From: VRUE01 sp035712345
GTDB taxonomy: Bacteria; Actinomycetota; Thermoleophilia; Solirubrobacterales; 70-9
Assembly: GCA_035712345.1 (NCBI GenBank)
Contig: DASTAY010000050.1
Span: 1 to 64,000 of the forward strand
Direction: 5' to 3'
DNA length: 64,000 bases
Shown: in pieces, positions 16,217 to 24,378 of the stretch
Layout: each line of letters starts with the position of its first letter
Numbering within the stretch: the first letter of the stretch is position 1
Position numbers and translations under genes: made by a program
The notes under the pieces: generated by a model
Told to the model about the DNA's origin: nothing
Databases searched by the model: none
The model's input: the letters and a program-made list of their open reading frames with translations, nothing else

Positions 16217-16945
16217 ATGGCTGATCCGCAGGCAAGGAGGCTGACCGCCTATACGGGAGACCGTCCCGACGTGGCTGCCCTGGTTCCGGACGGAGTCTCC
16301 CGGGCGCTCGACGTCGGATGCTCCGACGGCTCTCTCGGGGCGACTCTCCGAGAACGAGGCATCGAGGTTCACGGCATCGAGCGAGACCCGGACCTGGCCG
16401 ATCGAGCGCGGTCCAGGCTCGACGTGGTTCTCGAAGGCGACGCGATAGAAATGCTGTCCCAGCTTGCCGACGGGCACTTCGACCTGGTCGTGTGCGCGGA
16501 CCTGCTCGAGCACCTGGCCGACCCGTGGAGTGCGATGCGACACGTTCGGAGGGTTCTCGACGCCTCCGGCGAGTGCATCGTCAGCTTGCCCAACGTCCGG
16601 TTCTGGACGACCTTCACGCAGCTCGGGCTGCACGGGAGGTGGCCGCGGCACTCCCGGGGGGTCCACGATCGAACGCACCTCTCCTGGTTCACCGACGCCG
16701 ATGCCCGCCGGCTTTTCGACGACACGGGGTTCGAAGTCCGCCGTCACGCAGCCAACTATCGGCTCTGGGACGAGCCCTGGCGGCGGGGCAATCGGATCGC
16801 CAGGCACCTCGCGATGGGCCCCCTCGAGGGCTTTCTGGCCTATCAGCACCTCTACCTGCTGAGCCTCGGTGACGAAGCCGGCTCCCGAGTCGACGATTCG
16901 GCCACTGAAGTCGATGATTCGGCCACTGATAGCGACGGCGTCTGA
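16217..16945 (+). CDS. SAM-dependent methyltransferase (Methyltransf_23)
   Basis: The 242-residue class I methyltransferase has motif I DVGCSDGSLG near residues 32-41, an acidic HGIERD at the end of strand 2, and VVCADLLEHLADP (motif IV/post) near 92-104. The HRTHLSWF-like DRTHLSWFT stretch is typical of sugar and glycan methyltransferases. In this locus it is likely to methylate a sugar residue, which is inference. ATG 16217 lies 32 bases after the hydrolase stop. The C-terminus repeats SATEVDDSAT-like acidic units (VDDSAT twice), an unusual low-complexity tail. Confidence 0.82.
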   Translation: MADPQARRLTAYTGDRPDVAALVPDGVSRALDVGCSDGSLGATLRERGIEVHGIERDPDLADRARSRLDVVLEGDAIEMLSQLADGHFDLVVCADLLEHLADPWSAMRHVRRVLDASGECIVSLPNVRFWTTFTQLGLHGRWPRHSRGVHDRTHLSWFTDADARRLFDDTGFEVRRHAANYRLWDEPWRRGNRIARHLAMGPLEGFLAYQHLYLLSLGDEAGSRVDDSATEVDDSATDSDGV

Positions 16946-17070
16946 AGACCTATCTAGAGTCTCGCAGAGTGGTTTCCGCGCGCCAAGCGCCATCGCGATC
17001 CTTCTAGGAGCAGGGGATTTACCAACTGAAAAACGTCGAGGCGGCTGGTGCGGGCACCGTCCCCGGCGCG

Positions 17071-18489
17071 GTGCCCGAGCCCTTGCCGCGACGGGTCGTG
17101 CAAGTGCGATATCGGGACCGCGACTTCGCACTGCGGAGGGCCCTCCTGGTTGCCGACATGCTCGGCCTCTGCCTCGCGCTCGGGCTCGCCCTGCTCAGCG
17201 CCGGGAAGCGCGCGACGCCGGAGCAGGACCTGCTGTGGATCCTGCCGACGCTGCCGCTCTGGGCGCTGCTGTTTTGGATGTACGGCCTCTACGGAAGGCC
17301 GGTGCGGCGCCTCGAGCCGACGCATCTCGACGACTTGCCGTCGCTCTTCCATGCTCTGGTGATCGGCACGCTCGGACTGTGGCTCTTCTACAAGCTCGCG
17401 CCCGTCCGCAAGCTCGAGTTCGAGGAAGTGATCGTGTTCGGCCTCGTCGCGTTGCCCCTGATCGCCGGCCTCCGAGTTGCGCTGCGGGCGGTCATCCTGC
17501 GCACGCAAGGGCCCGAACGGGTCTTCGCAGTCGCGCCCGCCGCTGACGTACGGCTCCTGCGACGCAAGCTGACGAACCATCCCGAGTACGGAATGGAGCT
17601 GGTCGGCGCCGTCGACGAAGAGGAGTCCGACGAGCCGGGCCTGTCGATCGACGCGAGCCTCATGGGAATCGAGGAGCTGCTCGCCACCCGCCAGATCGAC
17701 CACCTGCTCGTCCGTATGGACGCGGGCTACCTGCCGCAGAGGCAGCTGGCCGAGCTGATGTGCCTCTGCCACCGCGAGGGGATCCGGTTCGGCTGCTTCT
17801 CGGGAGAGCGGGGCCTGCTGTCACCCAGCGCGGAGATAAACCACCTCGAGGGGATGGGGATCATGATCTCCAACCCGCCCGTCCTGCGCGGGGCCGCGAG
17901 ACTCGTCAAGCGCGCCATGGACATCGTCCTGTCCGCCGCGCTGCTGACGGCGCTCGCTCCGCTCCTGGCGGCGATAGCGGTGCTGGTCAGGTTGGATTCG
18001 GCCGGTCACGTCCTCTACCGGCAGATTCGCGTCGGCAAGGACGGGAAGCGATTCGAGCTGCTCAAGTTCCGGACGATGGTGGTCGGCGCCGAGCAGCAGG
18101 TCGCCGAGCTGATGAAGGAAAGCGTCGATCCCCACTGGCTCGTGCTCGACGGGGATCCGCGGGTGACCAGGATCGGGCGCTGGCTTCGGCGCAACAGCCT
18201 CGACGAGCTCCCCCAGCTGTGGAACGTGTTGAGGGGAGACATGAGCATGGTCGGCCCGCGTCCGCTGCCGGAGCGCGACGACGAGAACGTGCGGGGTTGG
18301 GCGCGCCACCGACTCGACCTCATCCCTGGGATAACCGGCTACTGGCAGGTCCTGGGTGGAAACAGCATTCCGTTCAGCGAGATGCTGGAGGTCGACTATG
18401 CCTACGTGGCCGGCTGGTCGCTCTTGCAGGACCTCAAACTCCTCGTGCAAACGGTGCCCGCGGTGGTCCGTCGGCGCGGCATCAACTGA
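17071..18489 (+). CDS. Polyprenyl-phosphate sugar-phosphate transferase (priming)
   Basis: The 472-residue initiating enzyme puts the first sugar phosphate onto undecaprenyl phosphate. Four N-terminal helices (about 28-110) precede a CoA_binding_3-type region. The catalytic WbaP/PssA domain (about 278-470) has KFRTMVVGAEQ, RRNSLDELPQLWNVL and the MVGPRPL motif. GTG 17071 has no ribosome site. A strong AGGAG at 17006-17010 instead points to an in-frame start further up (ATT 17017 or CTG 17026), adding 15-18 residues. It should start repeat-unit assembly for this locus. Confidence 0.9.
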   Translation: MPEPLPRRVVQVRYRDRDFALRRALLVADMLGLCLALGLALLSAGKRATPEQDLLWILPTLPLWALLFWMYGLYGRPVRRLEPTHLDDLPSLFHALVIGTLGLWLFYKLAPVRKLEFEEVIVFGLVALPLIAGLRVALRAVILRTQGPERVFAVAPAADVRLLRRKLTNHPEYGMELVGAVDEEESDEPGLSIDASLMGIEELLATRQIDHLLVRMDAGYLPQRQLAELMCLCHREGIRFGCFSGERGLLSPSAEINHLEGMGIMISNPPVLRGAARLVKRAMDIVLSAALLTALAPLLAAIAVLVRLDSAGHVLYRQIRVGKDGKRFELLKFRTMVVGAEQQVAELMKESVDPHWLVLDGDPRVTRIGRWLRRNSLDELPQLWNVLRGDMSMVGPRPLPERDDENVRGWARHRLDLIPGITGYWQVLGGNSIPFSEMLEVDYAYVAGWSLLQDLKLLVQTVPAVVRRRGIN

Positions 18490-18491
18490 CG

Positions 18492-18504
18492 GGGCCCCAG
18501 GCCC
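18492..18504. terminator. Short GC hairpin between convergent genes
   Basis: GGGCC and GGCCC pair around CCA directly after the priming-transferase stop and against the stop of the opposing polymerase gene. The stem is only 5 bp with no T-run, so termination is possible rather than certain. Confidence 0.3.
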
Positions 18505-20454
18505 TCATCGCCTGAAGAGCGAGTAGCGGGGATTGAGCGAACGCGCCTTTCGGTAGCAGCGGACGGCCGGTCCCGCGAGGCCGCGCTCGGCTTCGATCCG
18601 GGACCGCACCATCCAGGTGCGCCAGTTCGTCGGCTCGCGTTCGGTCGCGGCCCGCGCCGCGAGCGAAGCGGCCCGAAGATCGCCCTGCTCCTCGAGCACG
18701 AGCGCCTGCTGGAGTCGCGGGCTCGCTGCTCCGGGCTGGATCCGCTGCGCCGTCCGCGCCGCTCCGAGGGCTGCCGGCAAATCGCCGCTGCGCGCATCCG
18801 CCTCACTCTGGCGAAGGGCGGTCGCGGAGGCCAGGGGGATCGCGATCGCGACGATCGCCACCAGTGCCACTCCCGCGAGGGGGACTCGCAGGGGCCATGC
18901 CAGGCTGACGCGCCGGCGCCCGGCGCCCGGCCCGGCGCTCACCAGCACGGCCGCCAGCAATAACGTCGCCACCGGCAGCACGGGTATCTGCCACATCCAG
19001 TCGAAAGAGGCGGTGACGCAGAAGGCGACGCAGCCCGCTGCCGCCGCGGCGAGCTGCCCACGCCTGCTGCGCACGGCGCGGACCGTCGCCCGCCCGCCGC
19101 CGATCACCACCGAGAGCAGGAAGCCGGCGAGGAGCGCGAGGCCGACGAGCCCCAGCTCCCCCAGCGTCTGCATGTACAGCGAGTGGGTGTCGCGAATGGT
19201 CCCGGGTCGATTGCCGTTCCGGTCCCACCAGAATTCGAACGTGCCCGAGCCGGTTCCCGTCAGCGGACGCGTTCGGCTCTCTTCGACGGCCGAGCGCCAG
19301 TACTGATAGCGGCCCTCGCCCGAAACGCTGTTCAGGCGGGCCGTCCCCTGGCCGGGGCTGCCATCGCCCTTGAAATCGCTCCAGGCGTTGGAGACGCGCC
19401 CGGGGGCGCCCGCCACGATCAGCATGATCGCCAAAGCCGCTGCCGCGCCCGACGCGACCGTCGCCGACGTCCGGCGCGAGGGCACGGTCCACGCCGGCCG
19501 GCGCTTCTCCCCAATCCAGAGCGAGAGGGCCGCCTCCCCCAGCGCGACGCCGATGCAGACCACGGCAACGATCGCCAGCATCTCGCTGCCCTGCGCCCTG
19601 GCCGTCGACGTCAGCAATCCTTCCCGCAGAGCATCCCGCTGGTCGGCGGCGGCGATCAAGATAGCGGCGCCGGCGCCGCTCACCGCCACCGTGAGCAGCT
19701 TCGGAAGGCGGTCGGGGGCAAGGACGAGATAGACGGCAAGCGCGATCGCCGCCGCCGCGATTCCCCCGCGGGAGAGGGTCAGGAAGGCGGTTAGCGCCAT
19801 CGCGGGTATCGCCGCGGCGGCGACCGACCTCAGTACGACCGCGCGGGCCTCCGTCGCCTGCTGCAGGATCAGCGGCAGGCCGATCGCCACGAGGGCGGCG
19901 AGGGCGTTCCAGTAGTTCAGCGGGTAGGCGAGCCGTTCGCGGGTGCTCGGGAGGAAGCGCGCCGTCTGCTCACCTTCGGGGAACCAGGACGGGTGGAGGC
20001 GGGAAAGCAGGCCCACGATCGCTACGACCGCTATCCCGGCGCCGACGGCGGCGACCGTGCGCCGCGCTCCGCGCGAGCCTCGACTGAGAAGCGCGAGAGC
20101 GAAGACGCCGAGGTAACCGGCCACGCGCGCGAGGTCGGCGGAGGTGCGCTCGACGCTCTCGGTCCAACTCAGGCTGAGCGCGGTCCAGCCGACGAACGCC
20201 GCGAGGAGGCCTAGCGCCAGCCAAGCGAGGGGGCTGAGGCGCCGGCGCGGCAGCGCGCCGGCGAACGTGGCTGCCAGCAGGACCCACCAGACCGCGATGC
20301 CGACCTGGTCGTGCACGAGCGGGTCGTATCCGCCACCTTTCAGCCCCAGATAGACGACCAAGCCGAAGCTGAGCGCCCAGGTCCACACGGCGCTCCACTC
20401 GACGCGCCGCCCCCGCTCCAGGGCGCGATGGCGAAAAAGGGTGAAAGAGTCCAT
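18505..20454 (-). CDS. O-antigen ligase-like protein with TPR tail
   Basis: This protein of about 649 residues has a dozen hydrophobic helices through residue 540 and the Wzy_C loop with PLTGTGSGTFEFWW and RDTHSLYMQTLGELG, where the His is characteristic of O-antigen ligase/polymerase proteins. The last 100 residues are helical repeats (EADARSGDLPAALGAARTAQ and the two units after it) that fit TPR-like folds, a known combination in Gram-positive and actinobacterial family members. ATG 20454 is chosen and TTG 20478 would add eight residues. It gives the locus a second polymerase or ligase. Confidence 0.83.
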   Translation of the reverse strand: MDSFTLFRHRALERGRRVEWSAVWTWALSFGLVVYLGLKGGGYDPLVHDQVGIAVWWVLLAATFAGALPRRRLSPLAWLALGLLAAFVGWTALSLSWTESVERTSADLARVAGYLGVFALALLSRGSRGARRTVAAVGAGIAVVAIVGLLSRLHPSWFPEGEQTARFLPSTRERLAYPLNYWNALAALVAIGLPLILQQATEARAVVLRSVAAAAIPAMALTAFLTLSRGGIAAAAIALAVYLVLAPDRLPKLLTVAVSGAGAAILIAAADQRDALREGLLTSTARAQGSEMLAIVAVVCIGVALGEAALSLWIGEKRRPAWTVPSRRTSATVASGAAAALAIMLIVAGAPGRVSNAWSDFKGDGSPGQGTARLNSVSGEGRYQYWRSAVEESRTRPLTGTGSGTFEFWWDRNGNRPGTIRDTHSLYMQTLGELGLVGLALLAGFLLSVVIGGGRATVRAVRSRRGQLAAAAAGCVAFCVTASFDWMWQIPVLPVATLLLAAVLVSAGPGAGRRRVSLAWPLRVPLAGVALVAIVAIAIPLASATALRQSEADARSGDLPAALGAARTAQRIQPGAASPRLQQALVLEEQGDLRAASLAARAATEREPTNWRTWMVRSRIEAERGLAGPAVRCYRKARSLNPRYSLFRR

Positions 20455-20528
20455 TCGACGTGGTACGAAGGAGAGCAATCGAGGCTGACGTAGTCAGGGA
20501 AAAGGCATCCAACTCGTAAGGGGATGAC

Positions 20529-21068
20529 ATGAGGACGCTTCGTCTGAGCATGGGCTTGGGCTGCTTCGCTCTCGCGCTCGCGGGGCCGGTCGCGCCGGTC
20601 CGGGCTCAGGTGGTGCCTCCGGGCAACCCGGCGGCCACCCAGTACACCGAGACGTATCCCAGCGCGGGTGGAAATGCCTCCACCGGCAAGGGTCGCTCGC
20701 CGGCGCAGGCCCTCGGGCGGCGCGAGGCACGTCGGCTGGAAGGGATGGGCCCGCAGGGGAGAGCGGCAGCCGAGGCGGCAGCGGCAACCGCGCCGGCATC
20801 CGTCGGCACGAGTGCGCGGGACGGCGCCGCGAGGGCAGCCTCGCACGGTGGCGTGACCCGCGTGCGAACGCCGGGCGCTGTCGATCACCGCGAGGGCGCG
20901 GGAAGCGGCTCGTCCGGCGTCGATCAGGTGATCGGCCAGGCGACCGGCGCCTCGTCGGGAGACATGGGAGCCCTGCTGCCGCTGATCACGCTCGGGGCCA
21001 TCGGGTGGGCCGGCGCCTACGCATGGCGCCGGCGCCGCGGAGCCACCTCGAGGCGGGGGGCTAAGTAG
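20529..21068 (+). CDS. Exported C-terminally anchored protein, unknown
   Basis: I do not recognise a family. The 179-residue protein has a signal peptide (hydrophobic core at about 9-20, then VRAQ), an Ala/Gly/Arg-rich middle with low complexity, and a C-terminal membrane helix (LLPLITLGAIGWAGAYAW, about 149-166) followed by RRRR. This is signal plus anchor with a cytoplasmic basic stop, similar to sortase substrates but without an LPxTG. AAGGGG precedes the ATG 20529. Its stop overlaps the opposing sigma-factor stop by 8 bases. Confidence 0.65.
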   Translation: MRTLRLSMGLGCFALALAGPVAPVRAQVVPPGNPAATQYTETYPSAGGNASTGKGRSPAQALGRREARRLEGMGPQGRAAAEAAAATAPASVGTSARDGAARAASHGGVTRVRTPGAVDHREGAGSGSSGVDQVIGQATGASSGDMGALLPLITLGAIGWAGAYAWRRRRGATSRRGAK

Positions 21069-21558
21069 GCGCCCGTTCCTCGAGAGCTGCCCGGAGCCGG
21101 CGCAGCGAGCGCGAGAGGATCTGCTGCACGTTTGCCAGCGTGAGAGTCGTTGCCTCCGCTATCTCGGGCCCGGTCAGATCTGCGCCGAAGCGCAGCGCTA
21201 TCACCCCGCGATCCCTCGCCGAGAGGTCGCCCAGCGCCCTGGCCAGGTCCGGGTCGAGGCCCAGGCGCTCCTGCGGCCACTCGACTCCCAGCCGCTCCTC
21301 GCCCACGATGTCGAGCGACTTCCGGCGCGATCCGCCGCGTGCGCGGTAATGGTCCACCAGGAGGTTGCGGGCGATCGCCATCAGCCAAGTTCCCACCGGG
21401 GCGCGGGTCTCGTCGTACCGTGACCATGCCCGCAGCGCGCGCTCGAACGTCTGCTGGGTCAGATCCTCGGCGTCATCCCGGGCGCTGAGGCGGTACGCGA
21501 AGAAGGCGTAGACGGCTCCGACCTGCTCGACATAGGTGGAGCCGAAGTCCCTGCCCAT
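21061..21558 (-). CDS. ECF RNA polymerase sigma factor
   Basis: The protein is about 165 residues from ATG 21558, the normal ECF length. Region 2 covers about 20-75 and includes DAEDLTQQTFERA, the -10 recognition and core-binding part. Region 4 covers about 105-160 (LSARDRGVIALRFGADLTGPEIAEATTLTLANVQQILSRS), a helix-turn-helix for -35 recognition. ATG 21588 would add ten residues. Longer readings run into the tRNA gene and are rejected. No anti-sigma gene is adjacent, so it may be controlled by other means or by a distant partner. Confidence 0.88.
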   Translation of the reverse strand: MGRDFGSTYVEQVGAVYAFFAYRLSARDDAEDLTQQTFERALRAWSRYDETRAPVGTWLMAIARNLLVDHYRARGGSRRKSLDIVGEERLGVEWPQERLGLDPDLARALGDLSARDRGVIALRFGADLTGPEIAEATTLTLANVQQILSRSLRRLRAALEERAPT

Positions 21559-21674
21559 TCGTCGTGAATGGTATTCGGCACAACCCATTCGTCGCCGCCA
21601 GCCACGATCGTGCCGGTCTGGTGCAGCCTCGGCGGCAGCAGAAGTCGCTCTGCCAAACCGGATCCGGCTCCAAG

Positions 21675-21763
21675 CGGAGGGGGTGGGATTCGAACCCACG
21701 AGACGCCTTACGACGCCTAACGGCTTTCAAGGCCGCCGCATTCAACCGCTCTGCCACCCCTCC
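21675..21763 (-). tRNA. tRNA-Ser(UGA)
   Basis: Read on the minus strand, the 89-nt gene has acceptor arms GGAGGGG/CCCCTCC with discriminator G, the anticodon loop CTTGAAA (anticodon TGA), a long variable arm and the GTGGG-TTCGAAT-CCCAC T-arm. All these fit a class II serine tRNA. It follows the sigma-factor gene's upstream side. No CCA is encoded. Confidence 0.95.
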
Positions 21764-21853
21764 GGGGGTCCAGACGATATGTCGATGCTAGCTGTCGGTT
21801 TATAGACGGGAAGGCGTGGAGTAAAAAGGCAAGGCGGTGATTGGATAGAGGTT

Positions 21854-23008
21854 ATGCGCCGGCTGCTCGTCCTCGCCTCGGCGATGGTCTTCTTCGATGT
21901 CGCGTTCTACGCGGCAATTGCACCGTTGCTGCCGGACTACGTGGCTGAGTTCGGCCTGAGCAAGGCGCAGGCGGGGATTCTCGCTGCGTCCTATGCGGTT
22001 GGGACGTTGCTCGCCTCCCTGCCCGCCGGTCTCGTCGCGACGCGACTGGGACCGCGCCGCACGGTGATCTGCGGGCTGTTGCTGCTCGGTCTCTCCAGCC
22101 TCGTCTTTGGTCTCGCCGGCAACATCGTCCTGCTCGATGCTGCGCGCTTCGTCCAGGGCGTCTCGGGCGCGCTGACCTGGTCCGGCGCGCTGACCTGGTT
22201 GATCACGACCGCTCCCCCCGAGCGCCGCGGCTCGGTGATCGGGACAGCGCTGGGCACGGCCGTGGCCGGCGCGCTGGTGGGTCCGATCATCGGCGCCGTC
22301 GCTGCCGAAGTCGGCACCGGCGTCGTATTCGGCGCCGTGCTCGGCATTGCCCTAGCGCTTGCCGCCGCTGCGTCCAGCCTCCCCCAGCCAGAGCCGCCCG
22401 CGGCGCAGCCTCTGCGCGACGTGGGAGCGCGGATGGTCAGCCGGCCGGTGCTCATCGCGACGGCGTTCGTGACCGTGCCCTCGTTGATGTTCGGCGCGGT
22501 CGAGGTGTTGGTGCCGCTGCGGATAGCCGAACTGGGCGGCGGCCATGCCGTCATCGCCGTGGGCTTCATCGCCGCCGCCGCGCTCGAGGCGGTTCTCGCT
22601 CCGGCCGCCGGTCGCTACTCGGATCGCGTCGGGCGCCGCATGCCGTTCGTGATCGGCATCGGCATCTGCGCCTTCTCGATGGTCGGGATCGCGGCGGCTC
22701 ACGCGCTCGGCCCGGTGCTCGCGGCGCTGATACTCGGCGCGCTCGGCGCCGGGATCTGCTTTGCGCCGGCGCTGACCACGCTCTCGGAGACAGCCGACCT
22801 GAGCGGCCTCCACCAGGGCTTCGCAGCCGGGCTTTCGAACATGGCCTGGGCGGCGGGCCAGGCCGTCGGCGCCATCGCCGGCGGTGGCCTGGCCAGCGCC
22901 ACCGGCTACGGGGCGCCGAGCCTCGCTGTCGCCGCGCTCCTCCTGCTCACCTCTGCTTACGCGTATCGCTCGCTCGTGCCGCCCCTGGCTCGGCCGGTGG
23001 AGACCTGA
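21854..23008 (+). CDS. MFS transporter (drug/H+ antiporter type)
   Basis: The 384-residue major facilitator protein has 12 helices, the loop 2-3 motif GLVATRLGPRRTVI (the family's GxxxDRxGRR variant), and a second-half counterpart SDRVGRRMP. Motif C-like GxxxGPxxGG appears as GALVGPIIGAV near helix 5, typical of exporters. ATG 21854 has AGAGG upstream. It is a single gene 90 bases past a tRNA. The substrate is unknown. Confidence 0.85.
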   Translation: MRRLLVLASAMVFFDVAFYAAIAPLLPDYVAEFGLSKAQAGILAASYAVGTLLASLPAGLVATRLGPRRTVICGLLLLGLSSLVFGLAGNIVLLDAARFVQGVSGALTWSGALTWLITTAPPERRGSVIGTALGTAVAGALVGPIIGAVAAEVGTGVVFGAVLGIALALAAAASSLPQPEPPAAQPLRDVGARMVSRPVLIATAFVTVPSLMFGAVEVLVPLRIAELGGGHAVIAVGFIAAAALEAVLAPAAGRYSDRVGRRMPFVIGIGICAFSMVGIAAAHALGPVLAALILGALGAGICFAPALTTLSETADLSGLHQGFAAGLSNMAWAAGQAVGAIAGGGLASATGYGAPSLAVAALLLLTSAYAYRSLVPPLARPVET

Positions 23009-23035
23009 GCGGCCGGCACGCTCTAGCTTTAGGGC

Positions 23036-24331
23036 GTGGCCGCGACCTGGCGCAACTGGACGGGGGACCAGCAGTGCGCGCCGGCCGAGACCGTGCGCCC
23101 CCGCAGCCGCGACGAGCTGGTGGCCGCGGTGGTCTCGGCCGCCGAGGCGGGACGCACGGTGAGCGTCCGCGGCAGCGGCCACTCCTTCACCGAGGCGGCA
23201 TTGACCGATGGCACGATGCTCGACGTGGGTGCCCTCAGCGGTGTGATCGAGGCCGACCGCGCTTCCGGCCTGGTCAAGGTCGGCGGCGGAACCGTGCTCG
23301 CCTCGCTCAACGGGGAGTTGCACGCGCTCGGGCTGGCGATGGAGAACCTCGGCGACATCGATCGCCAGACGGTCGCCGGCGCGATCTCGACCGGTACCCA
23401 CGGCACCGGCGCCAAGCTGCGCAACCTCTCCGCTCAGGTCGAGGCCATCGAGCTCGTCCTCGGCGACGGGACGGTGCGCGAGCTGGACGGCTCGGAGCCC
23501 GATCTGCTGCGCGCCGCTCGCGTCGGCATCGGCGCCCTCGGCGCGATCTCGGCGGTGACGCTGCGCTGCGTTCCCGCCTTCGTGCTCGAGCGGATCGACT
23601 CTCCGCAGCCGCGCGAAGAGGTGCTCGACAGCTTCGACGAGCGCGCCGAGGCCAATCACCATTTCGAGCTCTTCACCTTTCCCTATGCCGATGCCGCGCT
23701 GGTCCTGGAGCGCAACCGGGTCGAGGGCGCGCCCCGCCCGCGCGGCAGGGCCGCCGCCTACCTGAACGACATCGTGCTCGAGAACTGGGCGCTGGAGGCC
23801 TTCTCCGCCGCCGGGCGGCTGCTGCCGAGGTCGATTCCGACGCTCTCACGCCTGGCCGCCGCGCTCGCCACGAGCGGCAGGACCGTCGACCGCAGCGACC
23901 GCGTCTTCGCCAGCGAGCGCCGCGTCCGCTTCACCGAGATGGAGTATGGGGTGCCGCGCGAGCACGGTCCCGAGGCGGCGCGGCGGGTGATCGAGTGGGT
24001 GCGCGCCAACCGCTACCCGGTCTTCTTCCCGATCGAGATGCGCGTCGCCGCCGGCGACGACGCCCTGCTCAGCCCGTCCCACGACCGCGACACCGCTTAC
24101 ATCGCGGTGCACCAGTACCGCGGGATGGAATGGCGACCCTACTTCGAGGCGGTCGAGGCGATCATGCGCGACTACGGCGGCCGCCCCCACTGGGGCAAGC
24201 GCCATTTCCAGACGGCGGAGACGCTGGCGCCGCTCTACCCGGAGTGGGAGCGGTTCGGCTCGGCGCGCGACGAGCTCGACCCGGAGCGGGTCTTCACGAA
24301 CGCGTACGCGGTGCGGGTGCTCGGCAAGTGA
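23036..24331 (+). CDS. D-arabinono-1,4-lactone oxidase family flavoprotein
   Basis: This 431-residue FAD oxidase of the VAO superfamily has an N-terminal PCMH FAD-binding domain with GSGHSFTE at about 46-53, whose His is the covalent FAD ligand in this family. TGTHGTGAK follows near 122-130. The C-terminal ALO domain ends with the HWGKRH motif near 385-390, which positions the substrate lactone. Expected reactions are oxidation of sugar 1,4-lactones such as gulono- or arabinonolactone. GTG 23036 starts it 27 bases after the MFS stop. Confidence 0.9.
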   Translation: MAATWRNWTGDQQCAPAETVRPRSRDELVAAVVSAAEAGRTVSVRGSGHSFTEAALTDGTMLDVGALSGVIEADRASGLVKVGGGTVLASLNGELHALGLAMENLGDIDRQTVAGAISTGTHGTGAKLRNLSAQVEAIELVLGDGTVRELDGSEPDLLRAARVGIGALGAISAVTLRCVPAFVLERIDSPQPREEVLDSFDERAEANHHFELFTFPYADAALVLERNRVEGAPRPRGRAAAYLNDIVLENWALEAFSAAGRLLPRSIPTLSRLAAALATSGRTVDRSDRVFASERRVRFTEMEYGVPREHGPEAARRVIEWVRANRYPVFFPIEMRVAAGDDALLSPSHDRDTAYIAVHQYRGMEWRPYFEAVEAIMRDYGGRPHWGKRHFQTAETLAPLYPEWERFGSARDELDPERVFTNAYAVRVLGK

Positions 24332-24334
24332 CGA

Positions 24335-24374
24335 GTGGTCAGTTGACCACCGATAAGGGGGGTCAACTGACCAC
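24335..24374. terminator. 14-bp perfect inverted repeat between convergent genes
   Basis: GTGGTCAGTTGACC and its exact reverse complement are separated by 12 bases. The stem starts 3 bases after one stop and ends 4 bases before the other. There is no T-run on either side. It fills the intergenic space exactly, as a bidirectional factor-assisted terminator would. Confidence 0.6.
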
Positions 24375-24378
24375 CCGA

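Noticed and set aside
21559..21699. Longer start for the ECF sigma factor
   Set aside because: The upstream extension reads into the tRNA-Ser gene and adds residues without similarity to sigma factors.
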